From the NCBI GenBank assembly GCA_951799445.1, contig OX637297.1, forward strand, positions 11,718,001 to 11,782,000: DNA of 64,000 bases, given 5' to 3'. This document shows, piece after piece, positions 47,901 to 60,121 of the stretch. The position numbers were made by a program, and so were the translations under genes. The DNA is from Pseudisothecium myosuroides. Lineage: Eukaryota > Streptophyta > Bryopsida > Hypnales > Lembophyllaceae. Each line of letters opens with the position of its first letter. The first letter of the stretch is position 1. Under the pieces are notes generated by a model. It was given only the letters and a program-made list of their open reading frames with translations. It was not told the DNA's origin and made no database searches.

Positions 47901-49392
47901 CTTCTCTATAGAATGTTCCTCACGAACCACACGCAATCGAAAATCAGTTTCATCGACAATACTGGAACAATTGGAGCATATAAAACGTTGGAATGGTTCG
48001 CCCAATGTGGACACCCTAGTACATGACCGATGCCTAAAAGCTCCCTTTACAATGACAACCTGACCTTCTACTGTCAAAAGAGCCTCCAGGTGAGGTTCAA
48101 GATACCAAGATTTCCCCGGATGAGGGTCAAACAACAATCCGTCAATACCATAAGACTTACCAGCGTACACACAAATGGGTCCTCTTAGACCCCAGCACAT
48201 GAGCAAATCCAATGAATTTTTGGCGTTTGATTGTATCTCACCTTTGGTATGCTTGAAGAAGGTATGTAGCGCCTTCTGGGAGGCCTCACTGCTAGACACT
48301 GAGGACCGAGTTGGCCTGCCTCTCTTGCCATTGGACAATGCCAAACCATGAGCACCTTTGCATTTCAAATCCTCGACAATTTTTGCATGAACCACTCCGT
48401 GAACATGATTCATGAGATTGGCCTCTAAGTTTCGTTTGAGGGGGCACAATTGGAAGACCTCCTTAGGACATACGGTACACTTCACTTTAAACCAGTACGC
48501 CTTCATGACAGGGTCATCGGGGTCCCCAATTAGCTGAAATGTTGCCTTTTGTGAATCCAACGACTCATTCACTGTTGCCAAAATGCTGATGCCTTCTTCC
48601 ACCATCCGCTTGTGGTCGGTTATGGTCATTATAACTGGGTTACTTCTTGTGCTCCGAGATTGGAGGTGCTCCGAGAATGGTAACCCTTTCTGGCGACAGT
48701 AGTTGTGTATGTGTATTGCACTGTTGAAATGACTTTTGCGGAAATTCGAAAACAAATTGGTCACCACGCCCTTTGTGTGCTTGCCGCTACTACCCCCGAT
48801 TGGATTGCGGCACTCACCATAGTATAGTTTGATGACTCCAACTCCGTCTTGATCCCAAGAACGCAAGGACCAATCATGATCTTCCATGGCCGCTTGTTTC
48901 AGATCTTGGCGTAGTTTCTCCGCGGCCTTCATGTACCACTGAATCACTTCATTTGGGACAAGGGTGGATTTCATAGGATCTCCGTCTGTCACTGAGTTTT
49001 CCTTCGATGTAGTCACCCTCGAAGTTGAGGCTGGAAGGTTCTTGCAGACATGCTTGGAGTTCCACTAGCTCATCTGCAGTTCCCATAGACTCTATACCGA
49101 ACAGGACATCACCCACCCAAGAGCGTTTAGTGCGGCTGACGTCATTGCCCTCGCTTGCAATGAGGTGGACAGAATCCCGGATAGAATTCAGTGCCTCGAA
49201 CTCAACGTCGATCCTGCACCCCTCCCCGACATTCCAAAATTGGAACGCGTCGAGTCGCTTGAACACGTTGAGCTGCTCCAACCTAGCTCTCAAAGACTCA
49301 AGAGTGGCATCTTCTTCCGTGTCGATGGAACTTAGCAGCTTCGCTGCATTCCCTTCTTGCTTTCTATAATAGATCTTCACTCGCATCTTCAT
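44970..49392 (-). pseudogene. Large transposase-like gene nested in TNP2
   Basis: About 1,470 codons can be followed on the minus strand in one frame plus a shifted N-terminus (frame change at 48,949-49,016). In order: an N-terminal 85 residues like a ubiquitin/PB1 fold (KMRVKIYYRKQEG ... FQFWNVGEGCRI); Cys/His clusters (CRNPIGG; CTVCPKEVFQLC...HVHGVVH); an RGRPTR AT-hook-like motif; GGRRMCDLFSLNY; then a probable transposase core with AEDKTKV, a GHASDGDSRR motif, QDWIHNGKKLINPL and GSDSCEIFF, which could supply a D-D-E triad; finally IYKTTLVSQLNGNPYLSKDR and a C-terminal domain. In-frame stops: TAG 47,583, TAG 46,662, TAG 46,656, TGA 45,903, TAA 45,888, TAA 45,270, TAG 45,228; it ends at TGA 44,970. 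It resembles a family of uncharacterised eukaryotic transposase-like proteins; I cannot name the superfamily. Some gaps could be short introns. Confidence 0.6.
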
Positions 49393-50519
49393 TGCGTTCT
49401 TCTACGTGAACCCTATTACCCTGTAGCTCTTCTTTGAAAGTGGCAGCCCCATTGTTAGCAAACCCTACCCTAAATTGACAGCAAGAAAGAGCCCAACAAA
49501 TCCTAACATTCAACTAGCATTGCCCTAAATCCAATGTCAAAGTACAGCACAGATGCAAAACCGAACCCTAAACCCTAAGATGAACCCTCGTAAATCACAA
49601 AGTCTGCATTTAGCCTTTGAGAATGCAAATCCCTTACCGAAAACTACAGCTTCGAAAGTTTCGGTAGTAGCAGCATCCCGAAACGACCACCAACAAGTCA
49701 GCAACAATTCATCACCCCTAACACGTGTAGACAGGAACGCCAGCAAAAAACTCCGAAGCAAAACCAAAGCAGAAACCGCGGCATCTGCAACACCAAGGCA
49801 CGCAGAAATTTGAAATCCTCCGCTGACTTTCTTTTCCTAGCCCGCAGCAATGAGCGCACATTGGAAACCAGAATCCTGCCCTAAAATCGGGACATTGGAT
49901 GCGCGTTGTTGGCGTGATCTTGAAGCCATTGTGACTGTCATCCATAATGAAATTGTTGATAGGTCAGTACAGTTTCCATCCGTGTTGGATGAACCAGAAG
50001 CCTAAACCCTATTATTTCCTACTAATCCTTTTAGACCATGTTATTTTACATGTACTGCTTACATAATTTTCTCTTTTTATGTCTAGGCTATATTATATAT
50101 AATCATGTTTTTCACTACTATAGCACCGTATATTATATATAATTTTTTTACAAATTTTACCAAGACTTAATATATTAGACCCTATTTTTTATCGCACGTG
50201 GTTTCTACGTTTTTCGCTAGTGACCTCCCCAAGAGTCATCCATTAAACAAAGACATGGCACACCTCGTCTTGCATTCATTATCAATGTGGGCAACCAAGG
50301 GCCAATAAAAACATCTTTTGTCAGCCACAGCAAAATAGTATATTCATTCATAAATCAAATACATAGAAATTTTCAATTCAATTCGATTGCATGGAACCAT
50401 TGCATGGAACCGCAATTAAAAATTAGTTCTAGCATACTCCCGCTATTCCATAATAGTGTACAATGAAACACATGACATTCATCATTCAACCAAAAACATC
50501 AAACTAATCATAGTACAAA
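49393..50519. other. Region between the two transposase genes
   Basis: Mostly without genes. Two short plus-strand ORFs diverge from the large transposase: 49,553-49,813 (86 codons, basic) and 49,849-50,004 (51 codons, MSAHWKPESCPKIGT start). Neither is recognised. AT-rich DNA with TATTATATATAA repeats lies at 50,085-50,150. The boundary between the nested element and the TNP2 remnant should fall here. Confidence 0.35.
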
Positions 50520-52475
50520 CACTGTTGTTCCTGCAATTCACTTGCCAATACGACAACTGGAACAAAGCACACATCCTTTTCACGCCATGTCATTTTGCAG
50601 GGTACTCTTCCGCTCTGTCCGTCCCTCCGTCCATGACAAACTGTTCGCTTTCTCTTCCACAACAAATTGTTTCATTGCCTGACATAGCATCCCTATCAAA
50701 ATCAAGTTCATCACCATAGTCAAATGCAGCAAAGTCTCCTCTGAAGTAGTGATTCTCTGCGAGGTAGCAACAGGCAATTGCAATTCTTCCACGGTACTTT
50801 GGAATACCTATACATCATATTTGGACCGCACAATGGACACGCCTTGAAACCCTTTGTAGTACATCTGGCTACCAGTCCATACCCCGGAAAGTCGTGCAGG
50901 GTCCACATAAGACAAGCACACAAACCAAAATATGATGCGTCTTTTGCAGCTTGTGCATCTTTGGTCCAAACTCCTCGCGTTGTCCACAATTTTTGTAGCT
51001 CATCTATAGCTAGTTGCAAGAACACGTCAAAATTTTGGGATGTGACATTCACTTTGTTGGAAATCAGTTAACAAAGCATTACAAAATACTTCTTTGTCAC
51101 TAACCAGGAAGGAAGGTTGTAATTTAAGAACATAACATGTCATATACTTGTGGTGCTCCGCTTCTCAGACCATGGATTGAACCCGTCGATTGCCATTCCT
51201 AAATAAACATGAGTAGGATCTGATCCAAATCCCTTGTCTACTATTTTGTCTTCCAACTCTGTATCTACGAATCTCCATTGCGAGGAGTCTGCCGTGTGCT
51301 GCATTTTTCCATTAGTACTCCTCTTTCCATGGTGCCAAACATTCAACTACGACAGCTTCGATGAACTAAACATGCACTGAATTGAGAGATTAATGGGAAG
51401 TGCCGCAATACCAAAGCTATTACAGATGAACGCCTACATTGCCGATATCAATCACTTCCACATTCTGGACACGTGTCATCTTCCTCCAGCTCCCTACAAA
51501 GCAGAACACATCCCTTAGGACAAGCGTGAATGGTTTTGTAAGACAGTCCAAATCTTTTCAACATTTTGCTCACTTCATATTTAGATTTAACCAATACGTT
51601 TCCAACAGGAAGGATGTTTTTGCATAACAGCATTAGCAATTCATTCACAAAGGCATTGGAAATGTTGTGTGTCCGACAACAATTCATTAAAAGTAACAAG
51701 GCACTCAGCATCAAAAGCACGGCACCCTCGTAAAGTGGAAGTGTTGCTGCAATGACTATGTCCGGATTATTGCTAACTTGCCCATTCGGAATGCGCTCCA
51801 CTAATTCTTCCAAGTCGTCTTCTTTGTCGTCTAATTGGAAACCGCTATCACTATTAGATGATGACGGGTCGCTAAATTTTGCTTCCAAGTCTTCTACTGC
51901 ATCCTTGTAAAAATCATCGGCTTCCGGTTTTGCGGATTCCTTCGAGGATTTTGTAGACATATGCATTGCTTTGGTTGATGCTAATGTCTCTGCTTCATTA
52001 TGAAATTCAACTTCCTCATTAGTGCTACCTTCCATTGCAGCGTGGTGGATTTCATCAGCTCTCTCAAATGCATTTTTCACCATCTGGTCAATTCAAAGTC
52101 CGCCATCAAGAAGAATTTCTTGAATGGGTTCCTCCAAACCAAGAAATGCGCATGCATTTTCCTCGACATGGGCCTCCCATTCCTCATTTGATGAATTGTA
52201 TTTGTCTCCCTGAGAGTGCAAAAGAATACTAAGAATAAAGGAATCAAACATGCATTCCAAACCAAATTACTTTCAGGCCACACAAATGTGCAAATCATAA
52301 TGCAAACCCATGACATTACTTACATTTGTCCAACTTCGTAAAGCACCATGTCTTCCTCTACTCTCAAAATGTTTAAGAATAGTTCTCCGAGTAAATGGTT
52401 GCCTCCGACCGCCACACAGATTACAGGGACATCGGTATCTATTGACGCCCTCCCTGGTTATGTAACATCTGTAGA
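50520..52475 (-). pseudogene. CACTA TNP2 transposase, N-terminal half
   Basis: The minus strand begins with a zinc-binding transposase-associated domain at about 52,324-52,475 (YRCPCNLCGG, then LKHF), with a GTAAGT donor at 52,323 and an acceptor CTCTCAG near 52,210. Then come SNEEWEAHVEEN, an acidic linker, SKYEVSKMLKRFGLSYKTIHACPKGC (51,448-51,600; family YEAKKLLKxLGLxYxKIHACPNDC), DTCPECGSD, LRHFPL, VWHHGKRSTNGKMQHTADS, VYLGMAIDGFNPW (51,140-51,350), LNYNLPSWL, and ACLMWTLHDFPGYGL with CTTKGFKACPLC (50,720-51,052). A frameshift near 50,800 leads to AENHYFRGDFAAF. Stops: TGA after CGSD, TAG near 51,350, TGA near 51,140 and TAA near 51,080. It is the missing half of the fragment at 39.4-41.8 kb. 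Confidence 0.9.
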
Positions 52476-54650
52476 GCTAATTTTATCTGTACATTAGCCC
52501 TAATTATACTTGACTTCTGAACCTTATGTTATCTGTACATTACCGATGAATGTGTACTACATGGCTACATCCAACGGCTGATTTACTGAAGGTACTAGAG
52601 AATGGTCAATTGAATTTCCTAAGAGCATATGGTTGGCTTGAACGGAAGCAGAAGTACTACCAATGCAATTCACAACTGTAGAGCTACAACAATGAGGGCC
52701 ACCCAAAACATCTCGAGCTGCAACAATCATGCAAATTAGTGAGTAAAAATCCGACGTCATGGCATAACTCTCACTAAGCATGATTATTGCAGCATGAGAA
52801 GAAGTGGCCAGATTAACAGAGCAATCTCTCTCCAAAATTATAGAACCCATGCACCATCAACATGCCTATAAACCACAGAGCAGCGCAATGTAGTGTTGCA
52901 TTGCTCTGTCTATCCCTTTGGCAGTCCAAAAACTTCCTTTTTCTCTGCCAGTCCAGCCACTTCCTTTCTCTGCTAATTTGGACACTTCCTCTCACGTTGT
53001 ACAATGTAACAAAGAATTGCTTACAAGGTTATATCTATGCGGTGACTGAAGGTTACAGAGAATTTGACATCCAATGAAACTAGCTACTTTCATCCATCAG
53101 CCTGCGTATTTGGTCTGTACGTTGTCGGTTTCTGTCTAATCAATTGACCACTAAGTTATTAAGACTGTCCGAGTTTCCCAGTAATAGCATTATCAAATCA
53201 ATACAAATGATGTATTCAATTTTGTTTTTTGTTTTTATTTTGGGGGGGAAGCACATGGACATTTTTCATTGAGATGGGAAACAGAAATATAAGTTATTAA
53301 TTTTTGTCTTCCGTCTTTGCTTTCTGGATTATTATATTCCTACACTTTATAACTCTTTATATTTACATACCACTGTGATCATTAATCAGTCTTGTCTTGA
53401 AAAATAATTGGACCATGTTGGAAACAACCCTAGTTGACCTTTTGTCCCTTCAAGGGAGGAGTGGATTTTGGGCAGCAACTTATGCTTTTAGTATCTCCCT
53501 AGATTTTTTGAAAATTCTTTTGAAAACAAGAATATGAAGTTCTCTTAAAAGTATTTTATATTTTTTAATTGTACATTTCAGTGCAAATAATGAAGTTGAT
53601 ACATACGTATTAAAGGTTTGTATGCAACAAATATATAGACACCTTTAATTTCAAATATATAGAATTCATACTTTTCAAATTTTATGATGTATAGTAAAGT
53701 AATCCCAAAAATACAAACTACTAGTGAGAGCAATTCAAAGATTTATACATAATATAAAATGAAACTTGATTTTCCCATCTTGCACAATTATTATGACATC
53801 TTTATGCAATCCAAGTTAATCATACCAAAATTGCAAAAAGAAAAAAAAATTTGATTTTATAATTTTTTGAAGTCTCTTTGTGGGAATTTCCATAAAATTT
53901 TAGGGAATACAATTGGTTCATGATGTCTTGTTAATTCAATTCCATAAATAGGTAGGGAGCAAATATCCTTATACGCATCTCTAGTGTTTTCCGTTTGGAA
54001 AAAGGGAATTGAACACATAAAGGCCCAAATCCTTTTTTTGGTCAAAAAACAAAGTGAACTGCCAATTTTGTATTCCACTTAGTCTCAAACCATGATAAAA
54101 AAAATTTGGACCTCTAAACGTAGGATCTAGCACATAACTAGTATGAAAATGAGAAAGAATTTATTTTGAATTCCCCGTGGGTATTGTAATGAAAATAGCC
54201 TCGAAGGAAACATTTAAATGTACGAAATTGATGTTTCGAGGGAATGTGGCCTTCACAAGAAAATATGAGATAGGAAATTTCATTCATTTAATTAAGGGAA
54301 ATCTTGGCATTTTCCTGTGTTTTTAGAAAATTTCCCTTCCACCAAATCTACTACATTTCTAAAAATGAATCTTTTGAAATGTAGATTTATGCTTCTAAAA
54401 TCTAACTTTGATATAGATTTTAGTGCAAAGAACGAACTCTACTTGTAGATTCTAGAGGTTGAAATCTAACTTTACAAAGATTTTAAATTTCAAACTCATT
54501 GATTTGTACATTTCAAAATTCTCAATCTAGATCCTTTATAGATTTTTGGAGTTCAAAATATTAGTAATATATAGATTTCAACTATTTAAACATTTTAAAA
54601 TTTCATATATTATTAAATTTCGTAGGTTTGGAAAGTAAACAAATTCAAAA
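52476..54650. other. Unassigned AT-rich DNA
   Basis: The right end of the TNP2 element is expected here, but I found no TATAGTG terminus with the expected neighbours. No gene recognised. Confidence 0.4.
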
Positions 54651-57600
54651 CACTATTTATGAGATTAGAGAACATTCTTTTAACCCTGGAGCGCTCCGAC
54701 GTCCATTTTCTGGATGATGAACAGATTCAGATCCTTGTTTCTGTCTCGTTCCTGCTTGGATGAAAGTCATCCTAATTTTTGGTGATACTTTATCAAGTTG
54801 TTGTCCTATCCATCGGTTGGATTTGGTGTTACTAGAATATATACATTTCTAAAATTACAAATGTGGAAGTATGTCAAGTGGTCAATTTGCATTGACTTTA
54901 GTTCAAAACTAGATGTGCAAAAATGAAGTCAAAGATGTAAAGGTCACAAAAATTTCAAAAAATCACCATATGAAGAGAACCTTATTTCAAATCCATTCCA
55001 ACAAGTTTTACTCAAAAAATGATAATATTTTACTTGTAATTGAGTTTAGAAGGAATTCTGAAATTTTCTTTTCAAAATTTATAGAAAAAGATTGGTGATA
55101 GCATTAGTAGATCTAACCGTACGGATAGAATTTAAAAATCAAAATCTACAACTTTCATTTGTATACCAATTCCAAAATATTCTTCCAAATTGTAGTTTAT
55201 AATGGTTTTTTTCAAATTGTCAATTTTGGAGATGAATCCAGACGTTTAGGGGTTAATAATTGCAAACTTACAAGTCTTATATATTTTTCTCCATGGTTTT
55301 TATGACAATTATATGGGATAACTGCATCTTGAAAAATCTACCAAATATTATACGGAAAGAACATTGAAATGTGAGATGTGTACAAAGTCTACCAATTTGG
55401 ATTGCACATCAGAAATATGGAGAGAATTTGTGGAAATCCTTCCAAAAAACCCACACAATTTTCTTCTACACAAGAATTTTTTTAAAGATCTCTCTTTAAT
55501 GACATTAAAACACTAGGAAACACATAAATTGACAAGAATTAGCAGGGAAAAACAAGAAAAGCTCCAAACCAGTCATTTGGAATTCGAAAAAAGTTTGTTG
55601 TGAATGCATGGAAAAAATTTCATAATATTTGACCGCACAGATTGCAAGATATTTGCATGTAATGTGGAAAAAACAAGTTTTTCAGCACATTGCGGGACTA
55701 GATCTTTTGATTTTGAACATTTTTAAATTTAAAGTTTGCTTTACAAAGTCTTGAGCTTTAAATCTTCATAATGGAGAATTGAGTTCACAGTTTAGGGGAA
55801 AAAATATTAATTTACTAAGTTTCATTCTTGAAAATATTGTTAAGTACATGTACGTATAATATAGAAGGAAAATTTGAAATTTTTTAATATCTTTTAGATG
55901 GAATTAAAATGAAGTAATCTCAATAATGAAATTGTTCTAGCAATAAAACTAAACCATATGGATTTTTTGGCTTTCATAAATTGCAAAAAATGGATTTACA
56001 AATTAAAACCTACAAGTTATTTTGTTCAGGAAAATGCTCAAATTGCTCAAAAAACAAAAATGTATATAACTTTCTAATAACAAATTTAAATGGAATGGAT
56101 GAAAGCTTTCCAGATAAACAAAAATCTAATATATGATAAAAAAAATAAAAAAAATTTTAAGAACAAGTTCAACTGAATTTTAGCCCGTTGGAATCTATCC
56201 AAAACTCCACTTGTCCAAGAAAGGGACAATGGTATGTTATAGGTTAAAAAAACATTTTATATGTCCATCATGTCCATGATAAAATATTAGCCTTTAAAGT
56301 GGATAGAAATTCATTTACTTTCACTCCAAATAATTTAGCGGTTTGCTCTTTAAAATGCTAATTATTGTAAAAACATGTTTGAAACAATTGTAATTCTTTG
56401 GACTTACTCTTTTTTGGAAATTCTCTACTATCTTGAAACTAAATTTAAATTTTAAAATTTTAAAAACATGTAATGAAACTCTACAAATTACCGGCCTAAA
56501 ATTAAATGTAAGAACTTCCTAAGCCAAAAAATGTATGCAATGACCTTCACTATAAGTACCTAAACATTTACCGCGATATCAAAAATGCCAACAAATCTTG
56601 GAATCTTTAGCAGCATTGTCCTCCGACATTACTTCAATAATGAAGGTTTAACATCTAATACAATGAGCCTTTTTTCTTGAACCTGCTATTTTAACCCCTA
56701 TACGTATTTGGCTATGTTTTGATAAAAAAACAGTCAAGATTGACTGCCATTTCCAATAGAAATATGAAGTTTAAAAAAATTTAGAATTTGAACACATATA
56801 ACTATAGGATCTAGTAGTATAGTAATTTGAAGATTTGTGGCAAAAATTTAAAGCATTTCAAACACCTAGATTGCAAAATATTAGTGATTTAGTCATATAA
56901 AAAAAAAGCCCACGAAAAGGGTATTTGAACTTTACAACTTAACATTCATTTCAAACTTGGTTGTTCAAAGGCTATTTGATGAAGAGGGCGGTATTCTAAA
57001 TGCCAATTCAACGGTGTGCCAATTTACCATGTATGACAAGTACAAATTCAAGATTTGCCGTTCGGAACCATTTATGACTGCTGTAGCCCTAAAGCCGCCT
57101 CTCAAAATTGTTTTTGTGCTATTTTGAAATAATATTTTCATTTTCATGAAATTGTTCATATCCTCAATGGTGAATCATTTTTCAAGTGAAGTCGGCTACA
57201 TGATTAAAAAATTCAAATCCATAGGAATTATATGTTGGACAGGAAAAAAAAATAAGCACTCATCATAGAATAATAAATGATTTAATATCCTTAACCCCTA
57301 AATGCCCCAGGCATTTCTTGAACTTCTAGGAATTTGTTCTAAATTAAATAAGAAGCCATCATTTTGAATGAGTGTATCAATTATTTATAAATTGTCATTC
57401 AAACTAGACATTTCAAACATTACATAGGAAAAGAAAATACAAAAATCACTTATAAATTGAAAGATTTTAATATTTAAACACAAGGGTGTTAAATCAGCAG
57501 AAGAAACTTTAAGTCTTTCAATTCTCTTTTCACATGCCAAGTCTAAAAAGTTGATCAACAAATTCATTTGAGGTTAACCCCTAAAGGTCTGAGACTATGT

Positions 57601-59110
57601 TTTCACCAAAACTGCTCCAAAACTGCCATTTCTAATACAAGTACCAAATTTTATTAAAAAAACATTTTTGGACACATGTAACCATAAGATCTTGTAGAAC
57701 ACTGGTTTGAGAAGATGTGGAAAAAATTTCAGAATTTTCCACCATGCGGATTGGAAGATATTAGCGTTTGAATTGACAAAAACCCTTTTTTTGTCCCTAC
57801 GAAAATCCGGGCAGCTGCACTTCACAAGGTCACATTTGTATGAAAAAATGCCAAAATGGTGGTTACTCTTTGGATTCATTCTTCTAGGCAAGTTGGCTAC
57901 ATGCTTGAAAATTTTCAGATCATTTGGAATTGCACAACATATAGGAAAAAAATAGTAAGTAGAAAGAAGTAGAGAATGATTCAAAACACTAAATTGTTAA
58001 GAATTTATTTATGGAATTGAAAAATGCCAATCCCAACGGTTGTAATGTTGTAATAAATAATCTACATCCAATGTTTTTATTTTTTTTCAAAAATATTGGA
58101 AATTGAGTGAAATAAAGGACTTCAAAGTTTATTTTAGATTCCATAACTACCCTCAAACTAAGAATCCTCATAACTTTTGACTCATTAATCCAAATGGAAT
58201 GATTTAAAGCTTTCCACGTACATATAAATCTAAAGAACCAATTTCAAAATTTTATTTTAAAAAAAAATGATTCTTAAAGAATTTTTTTGAGCTGCCGGGC
58301 TGCCCGCCGTGCACCAAAAATTACATATCATACAATAACTTTTTAACCATGTAGTCAAAAGTTATGAAAATTGTTGGGCCTTAAAGATACTCCTTGGGCA
58401 CATCTTGTGTGAAAATTTCAAAGAAAAAAATAAAAATTCCACTCGTAGTGAGCTGCCCAAAGTCGCCATGTTGTCAAAAAACGGTGTTTGGACCTTTAGG
58501 GGTTAAAGGACTTAATATGCATAACCTCAATGAATTTACAATTTTTGAAAATGTACTCTTCAATTTTTTTATATAAATTTATAACAAGGTTCTTTCTCCA
58601 AGATCTAGTGTATTCGAGGTGCATTTCCAAGATCACTCAACACTACAGAAAGTAGAAATTGCAATGGAAATCCTTTTAGAACATCTTCAATAGAGAAATC
58701 ATAATCAATCATTTTCAAAATTTTCCTGTACATGCTGAAAGTAGACTATGAAAATACTTCTTCTAAAATAGAAATTAATATGAAATCAACTTTGCAAGTT
58801 TTTTTTAAACTTTGAAGTTTAGTCGACAACCAAATTTTGTAGCGCGGGTATGTAGGCAATAATTGTTCAAAATTAAGTGATGGAAATGAAATACGTCCAT
58901 TGTGAGAAACTTAATGTGGTAATAAACCATCTACGCCAATGTTCTTATTTTGTCCCTAAAATTTTGAAAAGCGAATTAAGTAAAGGAATTCAGAGTTTAT
59001 TTTTGAATTGACATTCCATAAAGTTAGTAGAAATTTTGAAGAAAATAAAATTAATGTTTCTCACTGTAGGGAGCTAACTACAATAGCTCTCCTACCTTGA
59101 AAAAGGAATT
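54650..59110. repeat. Diverged, partly inverted long repeats, very AT-rich
   Basis: Two units in direct orientation start TTAACCCCTA near 56,692 and 57,573 and align for some 300 bases (ACTATGTTTT, then CATGTAACCATAAGATCTTGTAG against CATATAACTATAGGATCTAGTAG). A related block lies near 55,590-55,680. The boundary word also appears inverted (TTTAGGGGTTAA) near 55,245 and 58,495. There is no coding potential. Old satellite or transposon repeats. Confidence 0.55.
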
Positions 59111-60121
59111 TGGGCACTTAGGATGTACTTGAAGTTGAAATGCAGGGGCAGGATTAAGCTTTGGACATCACTTTAGGGATACAATAATTACCTTTTGTGT
59201 ATTTAAAACCTCTAGAGTTAGTCTAATTTATTCCTTTTCATTAGATCAGAAGACACAAAAATAAAAAATAAAAAAACTTGGACCTCAACATCAATACAAG
59301 TATATTAATTTGAGGATCTACTCATGAAGGTGAAAAAAATAATTCACTGAAGGTATTTGCAGGCATCATGGTACTCCATTTATGAACTTCATATTCATGA
59401 AAATAATTGTTTGATGTATTGGTCTATTTAATGTAATTTTCATCCAAAAATGATATGGATAGAAATTTTAATGGTAATCCAAATGGGTTCTTTTGAGGAT
59501 TCTAGGTGCATGGGTCTAAATTTTCTTTGTCCACTTCAAAATGCATAAAGCAATCACTTGGGTATAAATTTATGTACTTATAGATTTACATTGTGCATGC
59601 TCCATCTTTTTTTAAAACTCCCTTAAAAAATTATTTCATTAACATTATACTATATGTTCAATTATGCCATGTTCTAATTATTATAGATTTCATTACATGC
59701 CATGTTTATTTCTATTTTCAATTTTTCATTCAAAATTGGACTAGACCTTTATTTTGGGCACCACGGGGATAGATTGCACCATTTCAAAATAAGTGTCTAG
59801 TTTTTCGCTAGGTAAATGAAAATACTTTTTCTTCCCAAATTTTTCCAACTCCATAAAAGATGTGGATGAAGTTTCCCAATTATAATGCAAAGGTGCATGC
59901 ACATGATTGAAAATAATTTTTTTCGTCCAAAAGTTGGATGAATGTACAAATGAAAGTCTTTGACAAATTCTTTTTAATCGCCGTCTTTGTTCAAGGAAAA
60001 AAAAAATTGACCCAAGCGTATATAGAATTGAGTCATTCCATGCATTACTGACTTGTACAAAATGATGTTCTAATTTCTGTAATAATAACCACATCAACTA
60101 CAGTACAGGTAGAGTGTTGTG
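59111..60121. other. Unassigned AT-rich DNA
   Basis: A minus-strand ORF at 59,741-60,097 (118 codons) has AT-driven composition and no recognised motif. Confidence 0.35.

Noticed and set aside
47664..48063. Plus-strand ORFs of 120-126 codons
   Set aside because: Shadows of the minus-strand transposase-like gene.
52476..54000. Right terminus of the TNP2 element at GTAGTG near 52,890 or CTAGTG near 53,720
   Set aside because: The neighbouring bases lack the CCATGTTTTG block and palindrome seen at the true termini.
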